Shown: positions 1 to 13,870, counted from the first letter of the stretch. The stretch: DNA of 64,000 bases from Brachionus plicatilis (GCA_010279815.1 QEOQ01000626.1:1096538-1160537), one strand, 5' to 3'. Numbers and translations: made by a program. The notes: generated by a model from the letters alone, not told the origin.

Positions 1-841
1 TCCGAATTTCAATAAAAGCGGATGTATTTTAAAACAAAAGTTAACTTATTCCTTTTTAAAGACATATCGTATAAATTGAATATTGCTCTTTTTAAAATCA
101 GTGTTCATTTTTTACTGACATGTCACTAAATTTGGATAATTACGTTCTTTTCTTTTTTCTATTCTATATTTTTTGGCTTTCAAATCTGAAGGAGCAAATA
201 TTTGATACAAATATAAAAGGTTTTGTAAAATTTGGTACAAAATGAACAAAATAAATGCTAACAATCTTAAAATAAATTTTAATTTTGTTTAATGGAGCAT
301 TTTGAAGGATTCACAGAACTAATTTTTACTTCTGGAAAGAAATTATAAATGTTTTTAGCATTTTGATCAGTTTTTTTACTACACAATTTGATAATTTCAC
401 ACTGAGACGGTACTTGGGTTGTGATAATGCTCTGCATTTATAATTTCACGAATGATGTTGTTATTTAAAAACAAAAACTCAAATCTTCAGAAGGAGATTT
501 GTGAGTTGAAGATATTTTGAGGGAATTCAGTGAGTAATTTTATTTTGGACTCCTTTGAGACATTGAAATTACCTAAAGAAGAAAAGTATTGCTAATCTGG
601 ATTGAACTCATACGAATGATTTAAATTCATATGAAGAAAATGATAAAAAATTTAAATTTTTTAATTTTATTTTCTTTTAAATTTTTTGAGATTAAAGACA
701 ATAAAAAATAATTATATAAACTCAAGCTTTTTGTCAAGTTCAGACAAACATATTTTTTGCTGAATCAAAAACTTTTTTAACCAAGTGCTACTAATCAAAA
801 TCATTATATATTTTTATTAATTAATTAAAAAATTAAGCATC
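1..841. other. AT-rich flank 3' of the kinase gene
   Basis: Homopolymer-rich AT sequence downstream of the kinase stop. It probably includes the kinase 3' untranslated region. I see no long frame, repeat or RNA gene here. Confidence 0.5.
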
Positions 842-3800
842 TTATACTAGCAAGAATTTATGCAAAATATCTAATTTTTGATAATGCTTAAAACTTTTAA
901 ATTAGTTTTGTACAAAATTTATAGTAAATAAATGCCTTACCAGTATTGTTCAATTTAGATCCAGGATCTTTGCACAAAGTGAGCTCGGGCACATCAAAAA
1001 TTGATTTGCCTATGAACGAAAATTTAAAATGATTAAGATTAAAGTAATTAACAAAAAATTACAATGCTCTAATTTGTGAACTTCATTTGGTATGAATGAA
1101 AAAAAACTATGGTGCATTGATTCTGCAGCTGAAGCTCTTTTTTTCGGATCGAACTAAAACAAAAATAAATTTTAAATTTAAAATAAAAAATTAAAAAAAA
1201 ACTTTTATTACTTTTAAAAATGAAGCAAGTATAGAGATGCCGTCGCTTTCGAGTCTTGGCACTAGATTGGAAAAGCTAACCGGAGGAAATTTGGGAATAT
1301 TGTATGCCAAAAAGTCTGGATTACTGGTGACTCCAGGGAAATTCTCTTCATTTGGAGTACCCAGTATTTTAAATATGAGATAAAGCTCGTCCTCAACTTT
1401 GGTTCCTGGAAAGAGCGGCTTACCACATACCATTTCATAAAAAATGCATCCTACACCCCACATATCAATGTGTGTTGAGTAATCAGTCGATCCTAGGAGG
1501 ACATCAGGCGGTCGATACCACAAGGTAACAACTTCATTCGAATATGTTTTGGTGGGAATTGACTTGGCCCTGGCGAGGCCAAAGTCGGCCAATTTTAACT
1601 CGCCGCGCTGGTTTATTAGCAAATTTTGAGGCTTCAAATCACGGTGAAGTATTTGTCTGGCGTGACAATACGAAAGACCACGTAACAATTGGAACAAAAA
1701 TAACTTTATATTTTTTATGCTCATTTTATTATTACAATCATCCATATATTGTTTAAGATCTTTTTCCAGGTACTCAAAGACTAGTGTAAGTGATTTTTCG
1801 GTATAGATTATGTCATGTAAGGTAACTATATTGGCATGCTTCAATTGACGAAGTAACGATACTTCTCGGATTGCTGTACATGGTGCTCCTTCTTCGTGCT
1901 CCAAACGAATCTCTTTTAAAGCTACAAATGAACCATTTATCGTACTTTGGCCTCTATACACTGTTGCGTATGTACCCTAGAAACAATAAAAAAAATTCAA
2001 CATTAAGTTAAAAATTTGAAGGTCTATAAAATTAATAATCATGGTTAAATTTATTGACTTAGAAATAATTTTAAAAAATTTTATTTAGCAAAAAAATCTT
2101 AAATTTTTTTGAAACCTTTTATAAATAAATAGTGAATAATGTTAAACAACAATTCTTCAGTAAAGATTAGACATCTGAAAAGCATTTTTTTTTTATTTCA
2201 AAAATTAACTCTATCTCTTTTTTGCTTTCTTGAAAATAAAAGTTATTTGTTAAGAAAACGATAGGTAAGAAGACGCTTTTTAGTTAATCACAGCTAATTT
2301 TAATTAAAAATGCTAACAAAATTAGTTTAAAATGTTATTAACATTTGAATTTTAAGTTTTTTTCAAATATTTTTTATCTAATTTTGATAGATCTATCGCA
2401 AAAATATTAAACTCATCTCAAAATAAATTTTAATAAAAAAATTTTATTAAAATTAATTAAAAATTTTATTAAGTTTTGACGACTGTGATTAAAATTTAAA
2501 AATAATAAATTAGAAGTTAATTTTAATTTTTTTTAATATCTGTAATCATTGATACTTATTATTTTTGTTTAAAATTTATTTTCTTGAGTGAAAAAAATTT
2601 AGATAAAAAAATTGATTAGAAATTTAACTGAATGACTTTTTGTTTATATAATTGGAGATTTTTTTATATTATACAAAAAAAAATAATATCTTTCATTTCA
2701 AAAAAAACTTTATTTATTTATTGCACAATTATTTAAAGATTTTTCCTAAAATCAGCTAAATCATAAATTATTTTTAAAGAACGGTTCAATTTGTTTTTTT
2801 TTTCAATGAAACTAGTAATAGTTTAAAATAAACTATAATTAATTTTTAATATCGTTTAATTAAATTTTTGTTAACAATATGCGTGCATACAACATATCAA
2901 ATTATTTAAATATCATACAGTAATAAATAATAGTAATTAAGTAATTAAAGAAAGAACTTGATTACAACCAAAAACAAAATTTATAGAAATACACTAACAG
3001 AATTTTTTTTATTCAAAGATAAACTTTAAGCATAAAATTTTATTTAAATAAATAAATTTAAGTTGATTTTTTTCGAAAAGATTTTTATATTTGTCAGACA
3101 TTGACTAACAAATTTTTATTTTTTATTTTTTTCTTATCCACCTATATTTCCTGCATCACAAATTTTTTTGTTCTAATTTTGGACTTTTTTTCTGTCCACA
3201 AAACTGGTATTGCCGGATTATTGATCACGAGATTTGTGACCACCTAGTCACTAAACGGGGCAGACCATGAAAAAAAAATCTAAGAATTGATCTTTCACCA
3301 AAATAAATGAAAATAAAATATAATAATATATAGTAACCTCGTGTTAACGACTCTAAGAGGAAAGCCCAAATCTAACCTTTTTCTTTTAGAGTTAATTCCA
3401 TAGTTTCTATGTTATAACAGTTAAAATTTAATTAGCTAGAAAAATACCCTGAATATGGGATATTTTCCAAAAATCTGATAATTTTTCCATTTTCATCACA
3501 TGGAACCTTTTTCCTTACCCTTTTCTTTGGACTTAATTCACTATTTTTATGGCATTGTGTAATTAAGTACCAAAAGCAAAAACAAAATATTAAAAATGCC
3601 AAAGCTTAAGTTCTGAAGGACCAAAACATGTTCTGTAAATTTAAGCAACTGATGACCAATTGTACCACCAATATACTGATTCTGCAAAACTCTTCAATAA
3701 ATCTGTAAACTTCAGAAAAAGGTGAATTTGAGATATTATATTGTATTAAAAGTCAATCTCAAGCAAAGAAATAAATAAAAAAATTTGAGGATAAATAAAA

Positions 3801-6800
3801 TTTTGTAAATTTAGTAAATTTTTTTTGGCATATATTTTACTCAGAACCTAAAATATTCTATTAGTAGTACCAAATAAAATTTAATTCAAAACCAAAAAAA
3901 TTAGTGTCTAAAGTTTTACTTGAAATAAAAATAATTTAATAATACTTTGTACTAATTTTTTGAACTTATTAAGGTACAACTATTTTAGTTAGTACCAAAT
4001 ATTAATTTTAATGAAACCAAAAAATAATTCTATTAGAATTAATTATCACTTAATGTTGCACCTCTTGATAAAGCAGACTTGTTTATAAGTCACAAAAATT
4101 TAAATCAAGTGATAAATTTGACTAAAATTTTTTTTTTTTAAGGCAATTAAATTAAATTTTTTATAAAAAATACCGAACAGAATGAATTTTTTGATGCTCA
4201 AGGTAGTAAAAACAAAGGACAAAAAAGGTAAAAAAAAGATGTTTCTGTTAAAAGATCAGCTCGATTGGCTAAAAAGAATTAAATTTGTTTAATTTTTATT
4301 TTTTTCTTAAATTTTCTTTAATAAATCTTACTATTATTTTTTTATAATTGTTTTTTGGGACTTGATAAAACATAATTAGGTATTGAGTAAAATATAAGCA
4401 TTTTTTTTGGTTTGTTTTGAATTTCAAAGTGAACCGATTTTAAAATATAACTTTCAAAAAAATAAACCAAATAAACAAAATAATTTACCTCTCCTAGTTT
4501 TTCCAGTTTATTGTAGGATTCGATTTTTCCATAACCAAGCTCGGACATCGAAGCTCTCCGGCTATTTCTATTTATCGGCTTGAGGAGAAATAAATTTCTA
4601 GCCATGTCCGAATGATTCATAGATGATAGCGACTGAAAAGATTGCAGATGATGCTGGTTGTAATTCAGAGTCGGGTTCTTATTCATCATGCTCATATTTC
4701 GACTGGGCAGCTTGATCATGTTGGTCGAAAGAGTACTCGAAATGGCGTAGTTACTGGTAAAACCAATATTTTTTGTGTTCAAAAAATTTTTGTTAACTAT
4801 TTTCTCATTTTTGTCCTGATTGAGCTCGGTTTCCGCTTGCTGTTGTAGCATTTGTATGTTGGATGCGTAATTAGCTGGCAAAGAAATTCGCTTGTTGGCC
4901 AACTCTGTCTGTCCCTTGGATTTTTTGTGCCTAAGTTTCACCTTATCTGCACTAGGGTTGTTGTTCGACGAGGACGAAGATGATGACACCGAGAACGAAG
5001 AGGACAACGAATGCCAGAATTCAGCAATGGGGTTTTGTTTGTTCGGGGTGTTGGTAGACGATGAGGTTGAGTGAGTCTTTGAGTTGGCGTTTTGGTACGG
5101 CGAGGACGAATCAGTGCTGCTTTTTGGAGTTAAATCATTCCTGTTCACAGTTGAGTTGCTGTTTATTTTGAGACTGTTTTTGTTGGCAAGGGACGAAGTG
5201 GAGGAGGATGATGATGGCTGCACGACCAGGTTATTAGTGTTCAGACTGGTGAAGGTGTCTGCTATTTCGTCTATGCTCGGATTGGGGTACTGTTCTTCGT
5301 GGATAACGTCAATTTCGTGAACCACCGAGTTTTGGATGTCGGTAAGACTGTTCAGGTTTAGTCTAAGTATCTTTTCGGCTTGATGGTCATAGTTGGATTT
5401 TATTAGCAAATTTTTAAGACTGTTTGATTTGGAATTTTGGACGCCTGGGTTTATGCTATTCGAACTGTTCGAATTTGGTATTTTTGGTGCCGGTTTTGAT
5501 GCTATTTCGGATAAATTCGATGTCGTACTGTGGCTTTTGCGAATCGATAGTTTATTACGAAGTTTTTTAAATGAAGGAAGCTTAAAAATTTTAATTTTTT
5601 TTTATTTTTACTAAACTTTTAGCTTTGATCAAAATTTTCTCTCAAAAATATTTTTGTTTTTTTTTGTGTCAAAAATAGATTTTATTAATTGAAAAAATTC
5701 AGTAAAAAAAAAAAAAGTTTTTTTGGATACGATTTTTCGGAAAATTTGTTAAAATTAAATTAAATTATTTTTACCGAAAATAATTAGAAATATTTATTTG
5801 GTATTGTATAAACTAGATTTTTGTAAATAATTCGAAAAAAAGCGTAAATTCTGGTAATTCTATGATCACTGACTTAAATGGTAATCAAAGAGAGATTTTT
5901 TTTGTAAATTAGCTTTGGAGATAAAAAAATTATAATACAATGTAATAATTTTTATTCAAATATGAATAAAAATCTGGTTTAAAGTTATTTTTTCTTTTTA
6001 AATATCATTATTTTTATTTATTGATAATTCAGACTCATAATCACTACATTCCGAAATTACTTTCAATTAAAATGATTTTGCGTTGAAAAAAAAACTCTAA
6101 AAATGCTTTTGATTTAAAATTTAATGAAAAAAATTATTTAGAATAAATAAACTTTTTTTCAATTAAAATATTGATTCAGATTCTACGAAAAAACACTGAA
6201 ATATATTTTTCAAAAAAAACTTATAACTGTTTATTTTTGTACTCATTTTTTTAAACTAAAGATCACAATGCCGAATGAATAATAAAATTGATTTAGACCA
6301 TAATCTCTATTTTGAATTATTTAAGGTTTAGCAAGAAAAATTATTAAAATAAATAAAAATAATTTAGATCAATCAATATATTGAATTATTCGACATTAAT
6401 AAACAATTCTTTTCTAATTTTTCATATTGATGAAATAAAAATCTGATATTTGATTTATTTTTAGTTTTTTTTTTAACTATATGTTGAAATTGGTTCACCA
6501 TTCAATAGCCGAAAACTATCATAATTTTTATAATAATATAATAATAATATTTAAAAATTGAAGAAAAATGAAAATTAATAGTTAAATTTCTTAATACGAT
6601 CTTCTTGAATTTATTTACTTATTTCCATTCTAGAATCTAAAATTAATTTTGATCATTAAAATCAATTAAATAATGTATTTTTTTAAAAAATGATATGATT
6701 TTTTTTCATTGATTTAATTGATATAGTTACGAGGGCTTCTAAATAATTTTTAAACATTACTTTCCTATTTGCAAATAAAATCTTTACATAATTACTGATA

Positions 6801-9800
6801 AAATAAAAATTAAAGTAAGAACATACTTTTTTGATAATATTATTAACTTAAAAAATTCAGAAAAAATTAATGAAAAAATCAAATCAAACTTATCTTGAGT
6901 TGTCTGTATACATATTTTTCTCGTTTTTTCGACATCAAAGATATTTTCTTATCTTTGACGTCTTAAGAAAAATATAAAAATTATTATTTTTCTAAAGATG
7001 GTTTTTAATTAACTAAAGAAATGTAGTACACCATTATGAAATAGAGTCTAGGCTATTTTTTAGCTTCCAGACCATCTATCTTGTTGCTTATATAACGCTG
7101 GATTGTTGAGGAATAAGAAACCTAAAAAACGTTGACTAATTAATGTTTCCCTAGAAAAGAATCGTCATTTTTTTTTTAAATTAAATAATATTTCTATATG
7201 GTCGAACTAAAAAAAAAATAATCAAAAATATTCCTTGGCAATCTGATTTTCATTGCGTTGTTCATTTAAATTTATAATCTAATTCAAAGTTTACCTTGTA
7301 AATAGTGGAACAGATTGTATTCAGGTCAGAAACAGGTAGCTCAGCAACTGAAAATAAAAGTCAACATTTTTGAAATCAAAATTTTAATTAATAAAAAATA
7401 AAAAGAGACATACAAAGTCAATCAAGTATTTGAGTAAAACTAATTGTATTCTTCCAACTTGACTTCACTTCTAAAAATTAACTTGGGGCCAAATTTTGTC
7501 ATTTAATATATAAGACTAGAAAATTTTTTCGCTTTATCATTTTATTTTAATTTTTATTCTCTAATTTAAAAATAACATTTTTAATTTTATTCATTGGGTT
7601 CATGTGAATTTTTAATTAACATCTTATCTGATTCTACTTCAAATTGCCTCGAGTACCAGCTTTGAACATGATTTTAAACCATAAATAAATTAAAATGCGG
7701 AACTATTAAAGAGCTAGCTTAAAATTTAAATTCAAATACTAGCTGAGTATTTTAGCTTTTAACAATTTAATTCTTGACGTAATAAAATGCTTATTTCTAG
7801 CCAAAAATTGAGAGTAAATTTGATCAAATTTTGGCAAAGCAATGGCGGTGTCTAGGTGCTTGTTTTAAAAGGTTAAACACGCTCATCTTTGTTAATTAGT
7901 GATTTTAAAATAGCTTACCCTCAATTTGGAGCTGTGCGAATTTGAGTTCGAATGTTCATGGGTTGTCTTGGTATTTGAGATTGCTGTATTTCGGCTTTCT
8001 ACTAAACTGTTCGACATTTCGTCTAAAAAAATAACAAACAAAAAAAAAGTTTTAGACTAGATTTTTATTCAAATTTTAAAATGGAATTTTCCATTTAGAG
8101 TGATATAATCACGAGTTGTTAAACAATTTTGTCAAAGTAAACAAAATCCAACTCTCTAATGTACTAAAATAGAAATTTTAATGAAAGTTAATCAAAATAA
8201 ATTGAGATGAAGATAACTTTTGTCAAAAGCAATATCATCTAGATTTCTATCTCTAGAAATCTTTAAGTAAATTATCCACTTGTTGTTTTGTTTTCTTATG
8301 ACAACTTATTTAAATTAGCCTCAAGTGTAAATGCTTGAAATTCTCAATTGTTAGACTTTAACAGTAGAACTTGAATGATTTTTGGACTTTTATTTGCACA
8401 AAAATAACAAAAAAATATTCACGGATGAGATTTGAATAAATGTTTTATTTTATGGAAATAAAAATTCCTTTTTGTTTTATGAGAATAGTTCAAAGTGGGT
8501 TATGTCCTCAATAAAATAATTTAAATTTAACCCAAATTCAAATTGTATCAATAAAAAATAAACAAAAAAGGAAACTCTAAATTTTCATTGTTTCAGCATA
8601 AGCTACAATTCACGCTCGAGTTTGAGGACAAAGTTTTGGTTTGAGCAAGACTTAATTTAATTAGATAAATAAACCACTAGAAAAATGCAAACTTATCCAT
8701 TTGTTTAGCTAATTTCTAAGCTCTTAATTCAGCTCATCCAAATCCAAGTAGATGTCCAAATGTCAAGCGTAGAAACAACGACTAGAAAAAAGTTTAAACT
8801 GAAGCAAGTATTTTGCTTCGGCCTTGATTGCCTAAGGTAATTATAAGTTTGCGTAGTTTCAAAGTTTTCCCAAAAACACAAAAAAACATTGCCATCACAA
8901 CTCTTTGTAAAATTTACCTTAGAATTTTTTTGCTATTCTTCATAATTTATGGCTCCCTTAAGAGCTTTCCTACTAGCACAAAAAAATTTATTATAAGCCC
9001 AATTATTCAATTCGCTTTCAAATAAACAAAATGCCACAATAACAGAACTTTAGAACTCGGAAACCTTTTAATTGGCATGGTAGAGTCGCATCTAAGGACC
9101 GAATGAAATTTAAATTCTATTAAATAACAAAAGGCACTTAGAAGAAGCTATTTCTTCAAAAAAATCTTGTTTAATTGATTAAGTATTTATTTTTTAAATA
9201 GATGACAACAAAAATTTTTTGATATTTTTAAGTTGTGTGTTTCCTAAATTAATTAAATCAATTAATTCAATTTTTTTAACTCCTTTAATTTCTCTTTTCT
9301 ATTTCAATTAAAAGGAAGGACAGGAAAACAAAAAAATAAAATTTTAAATTTAAATTATTTAAACAATGATCCTTCCTTAATTTTTTTGTGAATTATTTTA
9401 AACTATTTTAAACGAAATGATTTGATTTAAGTAAAATTTCTATCTAGTAAAAAATTGATAAATCATCAACTGAAATCACTTAAATAGACAAAATAATCTA
9501 CCCGAAGACAAACAATGAAACACAACTCTTTCTTTGTTTAGGGTTTTGTTTAAAAGGAAGAATTTTAAGAAGATATCAGTTAAAAATTTTTCAAATGCTA
9601 TCTTAAATATCTTTGGATGATTTCAATTGTACGGAAGGATTAGAAAAAAAGGTTCGATTTAATAATATCCCGAACAATGTTTTTACTTCATTTAAAGTTA
9701 AACTTTATATTTTAGAATTGAAAAAAAAAATTTTTAAATAATTTATTTCAATAAAATTTCTATCTTTAAAAATTGATAAATCAATTTTTGAAATAATTTG

Positions 9801-10893
9801 AAAAAAAAACAAAAGAATCTTTATCAAGACAAACAATGAAAAACAGCGAGTTTTTGTTTTAGAGTAAGCATTTAGAAATGTTATCGGTTTAAAATTTTAA
9901 AAATATAATTTTAAATTTCTATGGATGATTTGAATTAAACGGAAGGATTAGAAAACAAGTAAAACTATAAAAATTTAAATGATTTAAACACTGATGCTTT
10001 TTGTTTTTTTTAGGCTTGAAAAAAAAATTTAACTTAATAATTTAATTTTGAAAAATTTTGTATCTCTTAAAAATTGATAAATCATCAATTGAAACCACTT
10101 TAAAAATGATGAAAAATGAAAAGCAGCTCTACATTTAGAGTTTTCAGTCAATATTTAAAAATGATATCAATTTAATTTTTTTTAATTATCATCTTAAATT
10201 TCTCTTGATGATTCCAATTGAAATAAAGGGCTAGAAAAAAAGCTTTATTCAAAAAAAATAAAAAAATGTCATGATCAGTGATTCTATTTTATTTTGTTAA
10301 AATTTGTTAAAATTTTTTATTGAAAAATAAAATTTCGATCTTTAGAAATTGATGAATCATTTAGTGCAACCACTCCAAAAAAAAAGAGACAATACCTGAG
10401 TCACGGCGTCTCCTTTAGAGCTTTGATTAAGAAATGAGCATTTAAAAATGTTATCAGTTAAAAATTATTTTTTAATCATTTAGCTAATGAGTAATTTTAT
10501 CAAAAAGAAAAGGTAAAAAAGAGGCATTGTTGTCAGTGTCATTTGGAGAACGCTCAATGCTTACTCGAGCGATGCCTTTATGTTAAAGAAAAAAAAGCCT
10601 AAATGGCAAAATGGTTGCTTACTTGTCTTTATGGTAAAGGATGATTTGGACTTGGGTATCTTGTTTTTGCTGGCTTGAGTGTGTGCAGCATTGGAACAAG
10701 AGCGACTTATCGAATGCTGCGTTAGTCTGTTATCTAAAATAGAATCCATTTCTAGATTCGTATGAAAATTCCAGTTATTAGATGTGTTTTGCATTTGATT
10801 AATGAGGAAAATATTTTTGCTTAATGTTGATCTCGCTGTTGAAATGGTCGATGATAGGTTACCGCTAATCAGTTTAGACGATATATCATTCAT
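842..10893 (-). CDS. CDK17: PCTAIRE cyclin-dependent kinase (CDK16/17/18 type), multi-exon
   Basis: Serine/threonine kinase of the PCTAIRE subfamily, which in animals binds cyclin Y and acts in neurite growth and vesicle transport. Exons read on the minus strand: 10893-10623, 8022-7919 (or 7347-7295), 5580-4489, 1976-1212, 1153-1063, 1009-941; all phases join. The ATG at 10893 follows an in-frame TAG. The long N-terminal region is Ser/Asn-rich, but NKRISLPAN and [24 protein letters not shown] carry the family's linker signature. Kinase landmarks (exon-2 form): glycine loop at the 4489/1976 junction, K510, the PCTAIRE helix 521-527, HRD D602, DFG 620-622, and [16 protein letters not shown]. 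The 1153 exon supplies FDPKKRAS. The C-terminus is uncertain: either a small exon from 846 giving a stop at 842, or read-through at 941 to a stop near 897; the vertebrate RRQSMLF-type tail is not seen. About 798 residues, longer than vertebrate CDK17 because of the N-terminus. CDK16 and CDK18 are equally possible names. Confidence 0.92.
3551..3765. mobile_element. Half copy of the family B palindromic element, in kinase intron 3
   Basis: Begins GGCATTGTGTAATTAAGTAC and contains AATGCCAAAGCTTAAGTTC, GGACCAAAACATGTTCTG and CCAATATACTGATTCTGC. The same blocks occur in the same order in the left arms of the elements at 48070 and 60417. The matching right arm is missing, so this is a truncated copy and no longer a full palindrome. 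Confidence 0.75.
7295..7347 (-). other. Candidate alternative exon of the PCTAIRE kinase
   Basis: On the minus strand a strong acceptor (ttttattttcag) precedes 53 bases that end AAG|gtaaac. Entered after exon 1 (one spare base), the exon reads [18 protein letters not shown] and leaves in phase 0, exactly like exon 8022-7919 (104 bases). Either can join exon 1 to exon 5580-4489, but using both puts a TGA in frame after eight codons. This is the pattern of mutually exclusive exons or of a poison exon. The splice borders and phase are seen in the sequence; actual use is inferred. Confidence 0.55.
9290..10480. repeat. Diverged tandem repeat, about four ~300-bp units, in kinase intron 1
   Basis: Landmarks recur in order: a GGAAGGATTAGAAAA-like block at about 9313, 9634, 9940 and 10222 (spacings roughly 321, 306 and 282), an ATTGATAAATCAT-like block, and a block reading AATGAAAAACAGC followed by TTTAGAGT. 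Units are clearly related but much diverged, so this is an old local amplification. No long frame runs through it. Confidence 0.75.
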
Positions 10894-11030
10894 AGCTTGA
10901 TTCGTGTATTTGTGCTACTATATATGCTGAATTTTAATATAAAAGAAAAAAATTTGAAATTTTCATGATAATTATGACAAATATAGAAGAATAAAATGGA
11001 AAAATTATATTAAAACTATTGCTTTCAAAA

Positions 11031-11116
11031 GCGCTCACTCTTCTCTCCTACTCTCACTCTTCTCTCTCTCTCTCTCTTATTCTCACCCGCTCTTCACTTT
11101 AATCAACTATCGATAG
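11031..11116 (-). promoter_or_regulatory. Candidate promoter region of the kinase: CT-rich tract and CTATCGATAG palindrome
   Basis: About 140 bases upstream of the kinase ATG lies a CTCTCT-rich tract (11031-11098; GA-rich on the coding strand), immediately followed upstream by the 10-base palindrome CTATCGATAG (11107-11116). Its core, TATCGATA, is the same as the DREF element of insect core promoters. Position and sequence are seen; promoter function is inferred. Confidence 0.4.
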
Positions 11117-12309
11117 CACTTGTTTATTAACACCGTTTAAGCTGGTGATATTTAAAATCATAATCTCAACTTGAAAAATATTTTGCTCTTTTTTTAAAAA
11201 CTAGATTTAGAAAATATTCTAAATTTGTGAGAGAGATATTTATCTTGACAAGAATCACAAAGTGACCCAGACTCAACAATGTGTGACTTGAATCAGTGGC
11301 TTTTATTTTTTTTTAATAAATAGTTGGGGATCAGTCATTTTTTCTTATCTAAAATAAATTTTTTTTAAAGACGGGTCAAAAAATTTAATTTTTTTAAATA
11401 AAATTAATGACAATTCATTTTACTTTTTTTTTAACTTTAAATCAACTTAAAGTTTTTAAAAATGAAAAATTTGTTTACTTTGGAATACTTAATTACTTTT
11501 TGACATATGGTCTTTTAATAAATATTGATAAAATCTATAAATAACAATAAAGTTTGAGTGTGCTTCCGATTATGATCAAAAAATACATTTATCTAATTAT
11601 CTTCGTAAAAATTCTTTATTTTAAAATATTAACATCAAAAATAAAATACACAAGTTTTTCTTGCCTCTTTTTAAACTTAAAATAAAATTTTACGAGAGGG
11701 AATAAAAAAAATTGAATTTTGCACTATTCTAGACATTATCTTAAAAAAATATTTATTAAATTATTTATTTGGAAATAGAGTATAGTTTGAGTTTGACATA
11801 ATTTGTCATCTTACAAGATTTTTAATAACAATAGGTGAACAAAATTTATTTTGGCAAATTAAAATTATGTTCAAAAAAGAGGGCATCTTTTCACGCATAA
11901 AATTTTTTGTTTTTTTTTTTTTCATAAATAAAATTTATATTTAAACCGCGTAAATGTATTTCTCTTTGAAGAAAAAATCTTAGTCTAGAATCAGCTTGAA
12001 AATGAATTCAAAAGCGACCCTCAAATCAAAAAAAAATAAAAATTTAGAATTAAAAAAAAAACATTTTTCTTTTCAAATAAAATTTTTATTTGAAAAAAAA
12101 ATTCTAAATTAAATTAATGCTAAATTCAACCTAAATTAATAACAATTTTAGCAAAAATTTGAGTTCGTGAGTAGAAAGCATTTATCGAATTTGCGGCAAA
12201 CATTGAAAATATTAATCTTGAGCTTGGAAAATATCAAATTTTTTAATCCTTGACAAACAAATAAGTTAAAAAATTTGAATAAACAAAAAATTCCATCACA
12301 GCTCTATCA

Positions 12310-12935
12310 AATTAATAGAAATTTAGACTTTGGTAAAAAGCCGTGTACGTTCCAACAAGAAATACATTTTGGGGCATTATCGTTAAACACACAGGAAAAA
12401 TTTGAGATTCAATCTTGGTCTAACTTTTTTAAAATTTAAAAATCAAGCTCTGCTAATTTATCTTGTCATTTACCTTAAGTTCACATGTTCATTCACCACA
12501 TAATTTAAATAAATCGATTTTTTTTACAAAAAATTTAGCATTTTGTGGTGACATGATCAGACTACAAATATAAGTTTGAGATGATTGGAAATGCTTCATT
12601 TAATACTGAAAGAAAAGAAAAATATTCTATTTTTTAATTGTTTTAGTCAATTTTTAATTTGGTCTAATTGATAGAAATTGAAACTTTGGTAAAAAGCCGT
12701 GTTTGCCAAAAATAAAAATATTTTGCCCATTATCATCAAAAACACATAGGAAAAAAAAATTAAATTATCTCTTAGCAATTGCTTTGATCTTTTCTTTTGA
12801 GCTTTTTAAAATGTTAAAACCAAGGTCTGCTAATTTAAATAAAAATTCCATCACACATCATCCAGTGCTAATTTGTCTTGGCATTTACCTTAAGTTCAGA
12901 TCATGTTACCATATAATTTAAATAAATCGATTTTT
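12310..12935. repeat. Diverged direct duplication, offset about 350-410 bp
   Basis: Blocks recur in the same order: ACTTTGGTAAAAAGCCGTGT (about 12330 and 12683), a GCCCATTATC/GGGCATTATCG block with AAACACA after it, TCTGCTAATTTA, CATTTACCTTAAGTTCA, and AATTTAAATAAATCGATTTTT (about 12504 and 12915). The second copy carries an extra AAAATTCCATCACA block that also stands before the first copy. No credible frame; function unknown. Confidence 0.75.
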
Positions 12936-13870
12936 GTTATTAAAAATTCAACATACTAATACAAACTATCGATTTTTGTCGAACTTCTTCTGAATAGTAA
13001 GAGCGGCCCTAAAGTTATTATGGAATAATCATCTGCACAAATTAGTTTACCAATCTAGATCAAATTTAATTGATTTTTTATGGTTCGATCTGAACGGACT
13101 AGACGCTAATTGCAAGTTTCAACAAAATTTTTAAGATAATTTTCACTTGGTTAATCATAATTTGATATTAAAACAAGTCGATAAACCCAATTTTTTGCTA
13201 TTAATTATCTTATGAATTTTGGCTTGCTTATTTAGAACAAATAGAGGCAAATTGCAAGTGGGTCACATTTCAACTGAATCAGAGAGCCGGGTGGTGAATT
13301 CCTACTCGACCAAAAAGTACCTATTTTCTCTCTGATACAGATTTCTGACTGCAAATTGTGCGGAATAATTGCAATTATCTAAATTTCAACATTGATAGAA
13401 AAATTTCCGCAACTAGATAATCGCGCATTTAAATGGCGTTTAAAGTTAATTTTTCACTAATTTTTTTGATAAATAAAATGTGTTTTAATCTATTTAATGA
13501 AAAGTAAATTAATTTAATAGAAAAATAATCAATTTCAAAAAACTGCTTTGAAATTTTTGATGAATTAAATATTGAAATTTTTTAAATTTTATTCAACATC
13601 TTTAATTTTTGAACTTAAAATGACAAGCAATTTTATTGCTTCCATTCTTATTTAATTTAAATTTATAAAAAAATTTTAGGAAAAAGATTATTATCTTGGT
13701 GCCTTTTTTAATTCTTTCTAAAACATTTATAATTAGAAGAAATATTTTAAAAAATTATTAATATTCTATTAAAAAATGAAAATATAAATATAGATAAAAA
13801 AAAGCTTATAAAATTACGTCAATCAAACGTTTTTAAAATCATGAGTTCTATTTAAATAATTTTATTTGTC

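Noticed and set aside
7040..7130. Minus-strand acceptor followed by [20 protein letters not shown]
   Set aside because: It ends in a stop after 22 codons and has no donor; perhaps transposon debris, but too short to assign.
13276..13336. TCAGAGAG and CTCTCTGA inverted pair
   Set aside because: Only eight bases per arm in low-complexity DNA; expected by chance.
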